DNA of 64,000 bases, taken from positions 62,001-126,000 of the forward strand of contig JAECUM010003716.1 in assembly GCA_016617855.1 (NCBI GenBank), read 5' to 3'. This DNA is from Megalonaias nervosa (taxonomy: Eukaryota; Mollusca; Bivalvia; Unionida; Unionidae). Each line of letters opens with the position of its first letter. The stretch's first letter is position 1. The notes beneath the pieces are model-generated. The model did not search any database, was not told the origin of the DNA, and saw only the letters and a list, made by a program, of their open reading frames with translations. This document shows positions 28,101 to 41,200 of this stretch, piece by piece. A program made the position numbers and the translations under genes.

Positions 28101-31100
28101 ATATAGGTTCTCCTATTTGAATTATGCCCTCTATTTCACACTATTCATATTTGCATTTAACATTGGATTTAAGCAATACTTTATTTTCAAGTAGAAAATT
28201 TTCTGAGTTATTTTTGCCATATGACTCTAAAGAGATTAACAGAAACTACATTATAACAAATTTTAACTGAGAAACCAGATTACATTATTGTAATTGCAAG
28301 TTAGTAAAAATGCTTAATTGACTACCCTTAATAAATTTTTTTATCTTTTTGTATTTTTTTTAATATGTACTTTCTAAAAGTTAACAATAATGGCACATTC
28401 CAAGATTTCTAAACACGTTTGAAACAACCCCTGTACCATGTACTTGAGGGCCAATGCACATGTGTCTTTAGATCACACTGTTCGTCCTCATTTCTTTGTT
28501 GTGGATAAAACATTACCGTAACTATTTATACAGAACACACTAAAATACATAAAATTACAGACATGGTTCCTTTATAGTCAGTATATGAACTAAATCCTTC
28601 ATTCCAACCAAATCAACACAGATGTGAGTGCATCTGTTGTTAGAAGGATGGGTTTTTGTAATGTAATCACTCAATTTATACAGCTTTACTACAACAGTCA
28701 ATGATAGGATTGCAGATTTATGGTTTATTTATTTGTCTACATACTTGTATTATATTTAGGCATTGATTAAATATTATCTGCTTTGCAGCTTTTTTCTGTA
28801 TTTTCACAAATACGAGTCAGGTCAGAAAACTACTTTGACCTTAATTTTACAACGCTTCTCATGAATTCCACAACATAGCATTGTCCCATACATTTCTGAC
28901 ATATATAATTGCATTTTAAAGTTGAATCTTAAATAACATAATACCTAGGCTTTGCTTTCGATGAATTGTACATTTTTCTGAATGTATTTGCCCAGTGATT
29001 TATGAAAACAGACAATCTAATAAACTGGTACTTCCCAGAAATAGAAATGTCTGCCATTATTTCACCATTATTGGTACACTTAAAGTTTGAAACTAGGCTA
29101 ATTTTATGACGAAATAGTGCACAAGAGGCAACTAAAATGTCCAGATCATCGATTATATTCTTAAAACACAATTTCCTATTTACACAACATTGTTAAAGTT
29201 ATGAAACACAAGTTTGTGTTTTTATCATCAAAGGATAACATGCGTAAATCGAGTAGTGATAGGGTCCTAGTTGCTGACTTACTCAGGAAATGGTTAATGG
29301 CCAGTCAGCTATCAAAGCACATGCCTGTGAATGTGCAAGAGTTTGTCATCATAATTGATATAAAAACTGGGTCTAGCTACTGATGGCTTGATGAATACCT
29401 TTCGCTACAACACTTTAACTAAACTGGCTAAGGCGAGTGGGCATCTCAGAAGGTGTGGTTAGTCAATGTACTGCTAAAAAAAAGTCACAGGGCAAAGTCG
29501 TTTTCATTTTCCTCACAGAAGAAGGCGAAGTTTACATTTTTTAGGCGACTTAGTTACCCACTTCGCCTGGTAGTGTGACCCCTGATGTTTAGATAAGTAA
29601 TTGGGGGGGGGCTGAAAATAAATTGAAATTTTGCATACAAGTGAAATATTTAAGAGCTGACCTGTCGTCAGTGACTAGGATTTATGCAGAGAAAAAATGA
29701 AAATTTTGATTAAATGAAAACAACTAGGCCAAGTCTGAAATACACTTGTACTTATATTTGTGTAGTACGCTCCACAACATGTTAAATAATATACATTCAT
29801 ATGAAAAATCCATGAATTTGAGTATTAGATCATATGTTAGAAAATTCATGTATCAGTCAAATCCCATTGGAAAACACAACTAAAACGTATATATAAAAAA
29901 ACAATAGTCCTTGTTTGATTGATATCCCATTGTTAACAAACGCATTTCTCGAAACAGTACACTCTGATATTTATTATCTTAGTAGCACGTGGCTGTATAG
30001 TTGTTTATATGCTACAGGTACATGTACTTCAATTGGCCTAGATTTTGGTCAGCCATAGACAACTACCATGATGCCGAGGCTGCCAAGGGTATGGTGCTAT
30101 TATAGGGAAACATAAACATGAACAAATTAAAAAGTTCCATTCATGCGAGATGTCCTGCCTTCATTTAACTCGATGGCCAGATATCTATTGTTTCAAAATA
30201 TATTGGAATTTTAATTGGGGTTTTAAACCTCCATTGGTAGTGATCATAAGCATGAACTTTTTGTTGCAAATAGAAAACTTTCACAGCACAGTAAATATGT
30301 TCCAATCACTAAAACCAATGAAACAATGCTTTTATTTAAGTTTGTTGCCGACTTTCTTTGAGCAGAGTTCTTCGGCTTGCTTTGATGAAGGTTCATCTGT
30401 TATTGAAGGTGCTCTTTGAAGGACCAAACCAGTGCCCCTTTGTTATTGCTGCGGCACAGTGAAATAACTGTAAAACGTTGATGGACACAAAATTTTGTGT
30501 TTTCATTGGCTTAGTATATTATATACAGAACGATCAATGCTTCAAAGATAGTCAGTTTTCTTTGAAGTTTCAGCACAATTATTTTTTCTGGTACATTTGT
30601 CAAAAAGGAAAAAAAAAATTGCCATCGTCTGGTATATTGTAGTTATCCCCATTACCGATTTCAGAGTTAGTCGATTGTAGCTTGTCAGGTACCATGACTA
30701 TTTGGGTTATATTACAGCACAGAGTACTAAGGCCAAACATCAGCATAAGTGGACTATGATACAACTATGTCTTGTTAGGGTGGTTTGTCAATATGAACAA
30801 AGGATTGGTTTATGTAACTATAGATTCCAGTGCAATTTGATATCCAAGTTTGTGGCTTCTTGTCATGGTGTCTTTGAATTTCTCAACTCCAGACCCAAGA
30901 CTGGGTATATAGTTTTTAACAGCCAAAAACATTGTTGTCAAAAAGATCACCAGATGGTATATTTTGTTGCCAATAAGGGAAAAAAAATGCAATTTGCGAC
31001 ATTGGCAAAGCCCAGCGCGATCCCTGCTACTTTGTTAATAAATTAATGCTGTTGCTGGTCACTGATGCAGTTCAGCTAACAAGGCATGGTAAAATTTCAA

Positions 31101-34100
31101 GAACTTGGACAAATAATAACAATGTTCAAATCAAGTGCAGAAGTCACCTACATGGTGGAAAATTCATGAAACTACTGTTTGATATTGTTTCATGCAAACA
31201 GATATAGTTGTGTTGTGCTAAAAGAGTCATGGAAAAGTTTAAGCTGTCTCATATATTCAGTTACTATCTTGTTGACATAGATACATGGACAAACATCTCA
31301 CAAGAACATGACGAAAAGGAATTTTAAGAATAATAAGGGGAGGACAAGCCAGGTTATCATATCATGAAATGGCATTAAATCAGTTATAAAATCACCATAT
31401 GCAGGAAATATAACAACCTAGCCAAATCATGAAAGTTAGCGGAGAGTTCCAGAATTCCATCAACAAAATGAAAAATTATGATTCTGAATAAAAGTTGGAT
31501 ATGTTTGAAAACTAGATTCATTTCTACAGAATGCACAAGCATATGGCAGTGAAATACTTAAAATTATGGTGTATACTAACAAATACACTATTTCATGAAT
31601 TATACTGTATGCATCAAAATAATATAGAAGTGTTTTTATAATTTCCAGCAAGAAAACATTGTACAGTTAAAGAAAGTTACGATACAGTGAAATAGAAAGT
31701 TACTTAACATTTTATCTAATTACTAGTTTACTGTTGACCACTCTGGTGGCCTAGTGGTTGAATGTCTGCAAATGATGCTGGAGGTCGTGGTTTCGAATAC
31801 CAGCTAAGTCATACCAAAGACTTTATGAAAATGGTACTAACAGCTGCCTCGCTAGGCGCTCAGCATTAAGAGGTTAGTGTTAGGACTGGTTGGGCTTGTG
31901 TCAGGATAATGTGACTGGGTGGGTCATCATGCTACATGTCTGCGGCATGATTCCCCAGTGCTAGACATCACTATAAACTGCCACACTGCAGACATCGTAG
32001 TGATATGACTGAAAAATTTTAAAGCTGTGTTAAAAGTCTATATCACACACACAAACACACACATGGAATGTAACAGTGTGAACTTTCATTACAGGTGAAT
32101 GTGATGCTTTAGCATATTTGAAAACAAAGAATTGGATTGTTTATTAATAAGAAAATGTACATTACTGGAACAGATGGGAATCTCCAGATTTATGAAATCA
32201 TCGTTTGATTATAAAGTAAACACAAGTTTAAATTTTTTTATATACTACTGTGTTGGTTGTATCCAATTTTATTAGAACTTACCGAAACAAAAGTAATTAC
32301 TCGAACAAAAAGAGAAATTACAAATAAATGGAAAAATGCAAATTTAATGATATATTACATTGTTTTATTGCATTTCAAACTATGTCATGTCGTGCATGCA
32401 CATAAGAAGTATTTTCTCCTGAGAAAGAAAATGTTTTCAGTTTATATTACATACAACATATTGACAGAGAGATGGTGATTTACAGGCTAATGAGTACTGG
32501 GTAGCCCCCGCTGATATCAGTGCTCTTCCAAACACATGATCCTAGTGGCTATATATAGAACCTTATCAGATGGACCATGCCTTCAATTAGATACCAATGG
32601 CCATCTCAGTGAAAATCATCTATTGTTACGGCAGACTTGTAGGCCTAACACAGATAAGATATTTGTTATATTGGGAAAGTTATATGCTATTAAATTTGCA
32701 TGTTTCTGATTTAGAAAAACATTTCTTTAAATTTTTGCAAACTTTCATTTTTTTCTTTAAATTTTTTATTCCTTGTTAAATTGTTGCAATGATGATTTTA
32801 AAACAAACCTCAGGAAATGGTTCCCATATACATGATAAGTTAGCAATAACCATTGAATACTGATTTTGCATCTAGGTTTAATCAAGATTTAGATGAATTA
32901 TTAAATAAAAATGAGACATTCAGGCAGATCAACTGATTTGATTTCTTCATTATTTGTTATTGACAGGTGGAAGAGGGGAATATAGAATACAAGGTAATGT
33001 ATATAAATTGACTAATATTATTCCTCTGTCTTGATGTTCTTGTACTTTATCATTTTGCATTGGATCTGTATTTGCTTGATCCTTGAGTCTTTTCTATCAA
33101 TTTGTGTCATACCTTTTCCAGCAGAGAATTGTGTGAGCAGTTTTTTTGGCTGCCATTACTTACTTGACTTGCATGTTTTTATTGACTACCATATTTGAAA
33201 CAGATCTTTTTTTAAACAAAAATGTCTACTATTTTAGTACCATAGCATTTTCTTTTTTAAAAATGGTTGTGGTTTTTTCAAAAGTTGAGAGTTGTACAGT
33301 TACAGTGCTGACCCTTACCCTCTATTTATAAGAAAGTATCTATGACCAGCTCTGTGTATACATTTGACATTTGATATCATTGTCTTCTTTTCAGCTCAAA
33401 TTAGTTAACCCGTCACCATCTCGTTTTGAGCATTTGGTGACTCAGATGAAATGGAGACTTCAGGAAGGAGAAGGGGAGGCAATCTATGAATTAGGTGTAG
33501 AGGATAATGGTTTGTTGGCAGGGTTGTCTCCTGTAGATCTCCAAGCATCATTGACCAATCTAGAAAGAATGGCTGAAAAGTGAGTTAATGAGGGACTTCT
33601 ATGACAAAAATGAACATTTCACTCATTGTAACATGTATATTGTTGTCTTTTGCTCACATCAATGTAAAGCCATGTGAGCTTATGGTATGGTCCTTCAGCA
33701 GAATTTGACCAAATTTTATTGAAGGGATTCAGGGATAAACTTTTTCATTTTATGGTTCACCTCATCATCAAGCTAGCCAGTAGCTTTCCATGGGTAGGTG
33801 GTTGTTACTTGGGGATTCCCGGGTTCTGCCTCCACCAAATAAACTGGCTGCCATACATATATAGCCTATCTTGTACTGAAAATGACATTAAACCCAAAAC
33901 AGTAACAACAATCATCAAACCAAGTATGTTGATGGTATGGGCCCTGTGTCTATCTTGCATCGTTTATTCGCTGTCAACATTGCTATTTTGATGTCTTTTA
34001 TTTTAAAAAAAAAACAAAAACACTTAGCCAGTTTGGATCTAACTTGATATATTCCTCAGGATATGCTGTGCCAGAATTGTGTTGCAGGTGGTTCTGAAAA

Positions 34101-37100
34101 TGGAGAACCTATTTTCAGCTTTTCAGAGATGGCCGAGCCAATTTTCATCAAACTTGGTAGGATTACTTCTCAGCACATGCTGTATCAAAATAATTTTCTA
34201 ATGTCAGTCTCCTGGTATTGTTTGACTTGCTTGGCAGTTTGAACGTACATTTTTACTTGTTTGTTAGAAGAGTTGAAACAATTGTGATCAAATTTGGCAG
34301 GAATATTTCTTAGGAAATGTTTTATACAACAGAGTGGCCTCACATCCACATACAGTGTGTCTTCTGTTGTAATCATATGGAAAACCTGTTTTCAATCAAC
34401 ATCATCTCCAGAATGATCAAACCTGGTATGAGTATTTGTTAGGACCAGTTCAGTCCAGTTTTATCCAGGGTGGCTGTCATAGCAACATGATGGTTTCCTT
34501 GGCAACCAGGTGGAAAATCTATTTGCAACTGCTTCAGAATAGCTGAGCCAATTTCTATCAAAATTATGTACAGTTCAAAATTGTGTTGGGGGTGTATCCC
34601 AACTTGGAAAACTATTTTCAACTTTTTCTCAGGAACAGCTGTGCCAATTTCTATCAAACTTGGTAGAAGTGTTTGACAGGACTTGCTGTCAGACGTTTGG
34701 ATGGGGTATATCACGAAGCAAAGGCATGACTTAATTAGCTGCCTTATGGAAAGCAAATTTTCGATTTCACTAAAACAGCTGAGCCAATTTGATTCAAAGT
34801 TGTCAGTGTTTGTTTGGATATGCTTTTATGCCTAAGCAAATTTTGATAAGACCATGTAGAAATGTAGGACATGATGTATCAAAATTTTGTCCAGGATTGC
34901 TCTGTTATCAGTGGAATCATTACATGGGTGTATGTGATTTGGATTTTTTATGTAGCTTTAACAATTATTCAGTCATATTATTAAAATGTCTGCAGTGTGG
35001 CAGTTTATAATCTAGCATTAGAGCATCATGCCGCATGATGTCCCACCCAGTCACATTACCCTGACAACCAGTCCTGACACTAACCCCTTAATGCTGAGCA
35101 CCTAGTGAGGCAGCTGTTAGTACCATTTTTATAAGTCTTTGCTATGACTCTGTCGAGGATCGAACCCACAACCTCCTGCATCCGAGGCGGACACTCTATC
35201 CACTAGGCCACCGGAGTGGCTTATATTGGAATCATATTGAAAACCTTAAACATGTTCAGACCAGCTGAGCCAAATTTAGTCAGACTTGGAAGGAATGTTT
35301 GACAGTACATGCTCTGCTAAGATTTTGTGTTGGTGGCTCTTCTAGCAGTGGGATGGCTTCCTTAGCAACTGAGTACAAAGTCTTTGGATTAATTAGAACA
35401 GCTGAAAATAATTTGATGAGAAAACTTATTTTCAGCTTCTTCAGAATGGCCTGAATAATTTTGACCAAATTTGATATCAATGTCCTTGGGACATTCTGTG
35501 TCAAAGTTGAGTTCAGGGTTGCATTTTTTACTAAAAATCTTGCTTCCTTTAGAACTGGGGAAATATTGACAAATCATACTTATCTCCATCAAGTTTATAT
35601 ATAAAATTGTCTTAAAATACACATCTCTTTAAAACTGCCTTATCAGCTGAGAGTAGAGTCCTAGCATGAAGACCTTTTAAATTACTTTGTATACTTGCTT
35701 ACAAGTAAACTCGACTGTAAGTCTTGGCCCCCCCCCCCTTTTTTTTTTAGACCTACTAAAAGCCAATTTCACTTTGACCCTTCTTTAAGTCGGGGTGTGT
35801 TTTCAAGTCAGATCCATCTGAAGGGGTGACTTGTCATCAGTGAGTCAGAGTTGCAGCTTGGAAAAATAATGAAGTCCAACTAGAAGGATGGACAGACTGA
35901 CAGATAGAACCATTGTAAAATACACTTGTATTATCGAGTGAAATATGTCAGAAATAAATTGACAGCTTACAATGTGTTGTTATTAAATCCATTAAAATCC
36001 ACAATGCTTTACATTTCAAATCCATTTATATTATAAAATCCATAAATTCATTTATAGGCCACATACTGGTATAAAAATTGTTAAGAATGATCCGATTCAT
36101 AATATTCTGTAATGTTGATTCCACGCATCTTACAAATAACCAATGAAAGTTAAGTCCACATTTTTGTGATTCACAATATCCTATATCAGACCTAATGCCA
36201 TCTACAAAGTTCAAGAATTCATCAGGGCCCCGAGTGTCCAAGTGGTCTAAAGCGCACTCCATTACGGATCACTGCCATCACACCTCTGTCTGCGTGGGTT
36301 CGAGTCTAGGATTCGGCGAATGCGGATATGTGAGAAAGCTTGCCAGTAGCTTCTCGTGGGTTGGTGGTTCTTTCCGTGGATTTCCCGGTTTCTTCCTCCA
36401 CCATTAATACTGGCAGCCATGTATAGCCTATCGTGTGCTGAAATATAACGTTAATCCCCACAACAACAACAACAACAACAACAACAAGAATTCATCATTG
36501 TCTGATAAAGTTCTGAAATACTCTGTCATCTAGGCATTTAAATATCGTCCGACTTACTGTCATATGCGGGTGCTTATTTAGAGAATTGGCTTTGTCTTTG
36601 TAAGTAACACTTTGATCATACAGTTTGTGAAATCTGTTAAAAGCTGCAACTGAACATTTGTCAGTGTTGCGACAAGATCCAAGGGAGTTCCAATAGCCAC
36701 CTTGTGCTACTTTGCACTGAACAATGTCAGATGCACAGCTGATCAAAGGGTTGTCAGGTGCAAAAACAAGCTATGGGATTAAGGTCAAATATTCACTGTA
36801 AGATGGTAGAACTCTACTTTGCACTGAACAAGTACATTTACTACATTCGCAGCTCAATCAAAAGGATTGTCAACCTGAAAACAAAGTGAGTGCTGCCTTT
36901 ACAGGCCTGGTGCTTATTTTACCATGTGCACAGGCAGAAAACTTGCGAAATGTCACTTCATAATTAAATCTCACTTTTGGAAAAGGAAAATACAAGTTAA
37001 ATGAAAACTTCTTGTTGCATCAGACACAGTGGTTATTGATTGTCGCACTTAAAAGATAACCCCTACTATGCACGAATCAAATTTTCATTAGAAAAAAGTT

Positions 37101-38201
37101 GACTTATAAGCAAGTGTACAAGTTATTACAAAAGACGCCAGTCCAACTGAAGTTACAAATGCAGACGCACAGTTAAACAACATTTAAAATAATGCCAGTT
37201 TCTACCATATAGCTGCAAATTATCCAGACATGGGTGTCTCTCAACCCAACGGATGTGCCTTATTACAGAATATTCACTTTTCGACCGGTGTATGGCAGGT
37301 GAGCAATATAAAGTCCACTTGGACCTCTCGTTTTTAGATAATGCCAGTCTTCCATCCAATAAGGTTCTCATTACAAAAAATAGAAAAACATTTAAAACAC
37401 TCAACAGAACTTGACAGAAAGTATCCTTGCATTGAGGGTTTCAGTAGAGAAGTGTATGCCTGTCTCCTTTCAGATATAGCCACTGTTGCAGAGAAGTATA
37501 CAAACCTTTAAACAAATTTTTAAAAGCATTCAACAGAATTTGATTTAAATCACTCCGGCAAAGAAAGACCTCAGTTTTACAAGTGAGTCTGTCTTCAAGC
37601 ATGGCTGCCCTTTAAAAAGAAATCTGAAACCCTCATTAATCAAATGAAGCCCTGAATCAATTAAATCAGTTTAGGTTAAGGATCCATGCAGGGAACCAAT
37701 TCATTTGAAATACTCACCTTCTGTCTTGTCATTTCCCTCCGATACACAGAGAATTGAAAGTTGACTTTGCCTTGCATTAAGTTGGTGCCTCTCTCTTCAC
37801 ACCCCACCCCCATTTAATGATATGGAATTCTGACTAAAAAGTAAAATCTCATGTTATTCATCAGTTAAAAAGCAATCTCAAAAGTTCGTTCTTAATAGTC
37901 ACGTGTTTGTAATAAACTTGTTTGCTGATTTAAGAACTATTTAAATCTAGAATTATGTATTGATCTTCTGGAATTATGTATAGATCTACTCAAATCTTAC
38001 TGAAATTTCACAAATCAACCTGCAATGAATGAGTGAAATTTCATGCTTTTTCATGTTTTTTTGTAGAATGCTAATAAAGATATATGAATTTAACCAGTCT
38101 TTCATTTTGTTAAAGTAGGAAGAGAGGACTTTCATGGTAAGTATCAGTCACATATATTTGGTAGTCATCTATATTTGAGCTTGGTCGCTAAATCAGAGAA
38201 G

Positions 38202-38234
<33 letters not shown>

Positions 38235-41200
38235 AACACTTACACCTTTGCACTCACATATCAAGTATATAGAATTCACTAAATGAAAAAGAAAACAGCA
38301 CAGGTTGATCAAAAATATGTTGAAAAATACTTCTCTCACATAAACGACATGTACAAAAATGCATACATATGTGAAAAGTGTTCATAGATCACTTTTCATT
38401 GAACAGTTTTATTCTTTATTTAAGAATTGACTGAGTTTTGTTTCATCAAAGTATGAACCTGATAGTAAAGTTCAAATTTTACATGAATCATTGTAGCAGA
38501 TTTTTGTAAAATATGTCCTGTTACAGTCCTACCCACTTATGTCGACATCACTTATGTCGACAAGCCGCCTATTTCGACAAAAAAGCAAAGTCCCGGTCCC
38601 TTGGTCTACTATTACTACCAAAATTGTCATGCTTATGTTGACGTTGAGATAAAAAAATAAACGTACATGTCGACAGAAGCCCTTGGTCCCAGCTTGAACA
38701 AATCCTTTGTTTTCTAATCATTTATGTCGACAAGCTGCCAGTTCCGACCCATTCTTTGTTCAACAATTAGTTGATCTTGCCGCCAGGCTTTAATTTTACC
38801 GCCTTATCATTTATATCGACCAGCTGCCAATTCCGACCCAAACTTTGTTCAACAATTAGTTCTTGCCGCCAGGCTTTAATTTTCTCGCCTAATCATTTAT
38901 GTCGGCAAGCGGCCAGTTCCGACCTGTACTTTACTCAACAATTAGTTGATCTTGCCGGCAGGCTTTAATGTCGCGGTTGGATAAAAAAAAAAAAAACAGG
39001 CTTTTGTTTGGTCCTATGAAGTTGGCCTCCCGCGGCGACTTAAATAAAAGCAATGAAATCTGATCTGATTCTTGCATTTTCCAAAGTGATCGGTGATTAA
39101 AACAAGTTTGTTGCGCTGTGAAAGTTTCCTTTTTAACTTTATTTATATTTACGATGACTACCAACGGCAGTATAAATGCAGATTAAATTTACAGTCTCTG
39201 GAAACTAAATATCTGGCTGTTAAGGAAGTTGAGGGTGGGGCATCTCGCAAAGATGTCTGTGAAAAATTTTAAATGTATTGAGCAGACATTGTTACAGTAT
39301 TGTATTATAAGAATCATTTTCTTTTAATACCTCATTAGCATGTGTCAATGTATACAATATTCCTTCATTAATCACATCAGCCACATATCTCTTGTTCGCT
39401 TTTATGTACTTTTCACGATGACTTCTGTAACTAAATACACGTACTGTTTAAACCAACTTGTTGACAGGTTTTCATTTCCCTGTGAATAGCCCCATCCCCT
39501 TGGTAGCCTCAGTAAGATGGGAATTGACTGACCAAAATTTAGGCCAATTTAAGTACATGTACTCCAAGCGTGTAAATAACAACTATGTAACCATGTGCTT
39601 ATGCCGACATTGAATAATCATAGTGAATGTTTTTCATATCAGGATGTGACCGATGCAATATTTTAGAGTGGATTTTATTACACAAAGGTAACCAAAATGT
39701 AATTTGTCAATATACAAGTGTATTTGACACTGGTTTTGTCTTCATGTAATCAAAATTTGCATTGTTTGGTTTCTCAAAGTGTAAATGCTACTCACTGACG
39801 ACAGGTCACCCCTTACTGACGAATTTAACTTGTATCTTTTTTTCAGTACCTCCCCCCCAAACACTTATCTCGACATCCGCCTATGTCGACAATATTTCCT
39901 CGGGCCCAAGGATGTCGACATAAACGGGTAGGACTGTAGTTTCATACTTAATGAACATAACAAAATTGACAATTAGTTACTTTAATTGTAATTATTTTAG
40001 TTTATTTTACCTGCAATTATTTTAGTTTATTTTACATACAATTATTTTAGGTTATTTTACATACATATTTTACCATATATATGTGCACAAAGACAATTTT
40101 ATGGAATGACATGATATCGTAAACGACCTGCTTACCCTGCCTCCTTCACCTGATTACAAATTTACCAAATCCATCTAGGGCCCCGAGCAGTCTAATGCGC
40201 TCACTATTATGGATCACTGCCATCTCATCTCTGTCTGCGTGGGTTCAAGTCTCTGGCTCGGCCATTGTGGGTATGTGAGAAAGCTTGCCAGTAGCTTCTT
40301 GTGGTTCGATGGTTCTTTTCTGGGTTTTCCTGGATTCTTCCTCCACCATTTATACTGGCCACCATGTATAGCCTATCTTGTGCTGAAAAATGGCATTAAA
40401 CCCTATAACAACAACAACAACCAAATCCATCTTGGCAGACTTCAGACACTTTAACCAAACTGCCCTGCCCCTGCCAAATGAATCAAAGGATGTTAATTGG
40501 ATTATAGTGAAATTAGCAACTAAATTGTCTTTCTTGTTTAAGCCAGTTCCCAGCCACATGATCATGAACAGTTTTACCATAAATATACTGCACTGGAAGC
40601 AGTATGTGAAAATAAATGAAAAAATTAATTTTTCAATAATAATTTTGCCAATACAGGAAATTTCAGTGAGTATTGGGAGGGATGGGAGACACGCATCATA
40701 TTAGGAGGAAAATCCCAACAGCTGGAAGGTTCATATGTATGCGTTCTCTTTATAGGTCTCTTGAATTGCTAGAGACTGAAAATAAATCTAAGTCATAAAT
40801 AGTTCCTTGTAGATATGATCTTCCTTAGCGGCTGTTGTAGCTTGCTATGAACTGGATTTATACAGATAATAAATGCGAAATTTTAGACATCATGCAACGC
40901 ATATTACCCAAAGAGCCATCAGCTTGCGTTAATAACTTGAATATTGTAATTAGGCTTTAATAAATACAGTATGACTATACTATTTTGCATAAGCTTTAAC
41001 TCTGGAAATTAACATCTTGACTCATAAAATTGTTGGTTTGATTCCACAAATTTAGACTTTAGGGTTGTATTCCCCTCTCCCCGAATTTGTGTTGAGAATA
41101 CTGAGGAGCGGGTGCTGGTTGCCAATTGGGATGTTTTTAAGTGCAGTAAAGATTCTTATGAGAGTGCTCTTTCTATTAGAGGGGACATTTCTTTGTACTC

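Larger units (their letters stand above)
24739..32966. other. GTPBP2 intron 1, repeat-filled
   Basis: 8.2 kb with no additional gene recognised. Contains MITE copies (25154-25722, part at 26205-26407), a decayed pogo-like copy with a hAT-like insertion (27888-30210), a dispersed repeat (30560-31040), a (TA)n tract (about 28064-28100) and a family-B SINE (31738-32060). Confidence 0.7.
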
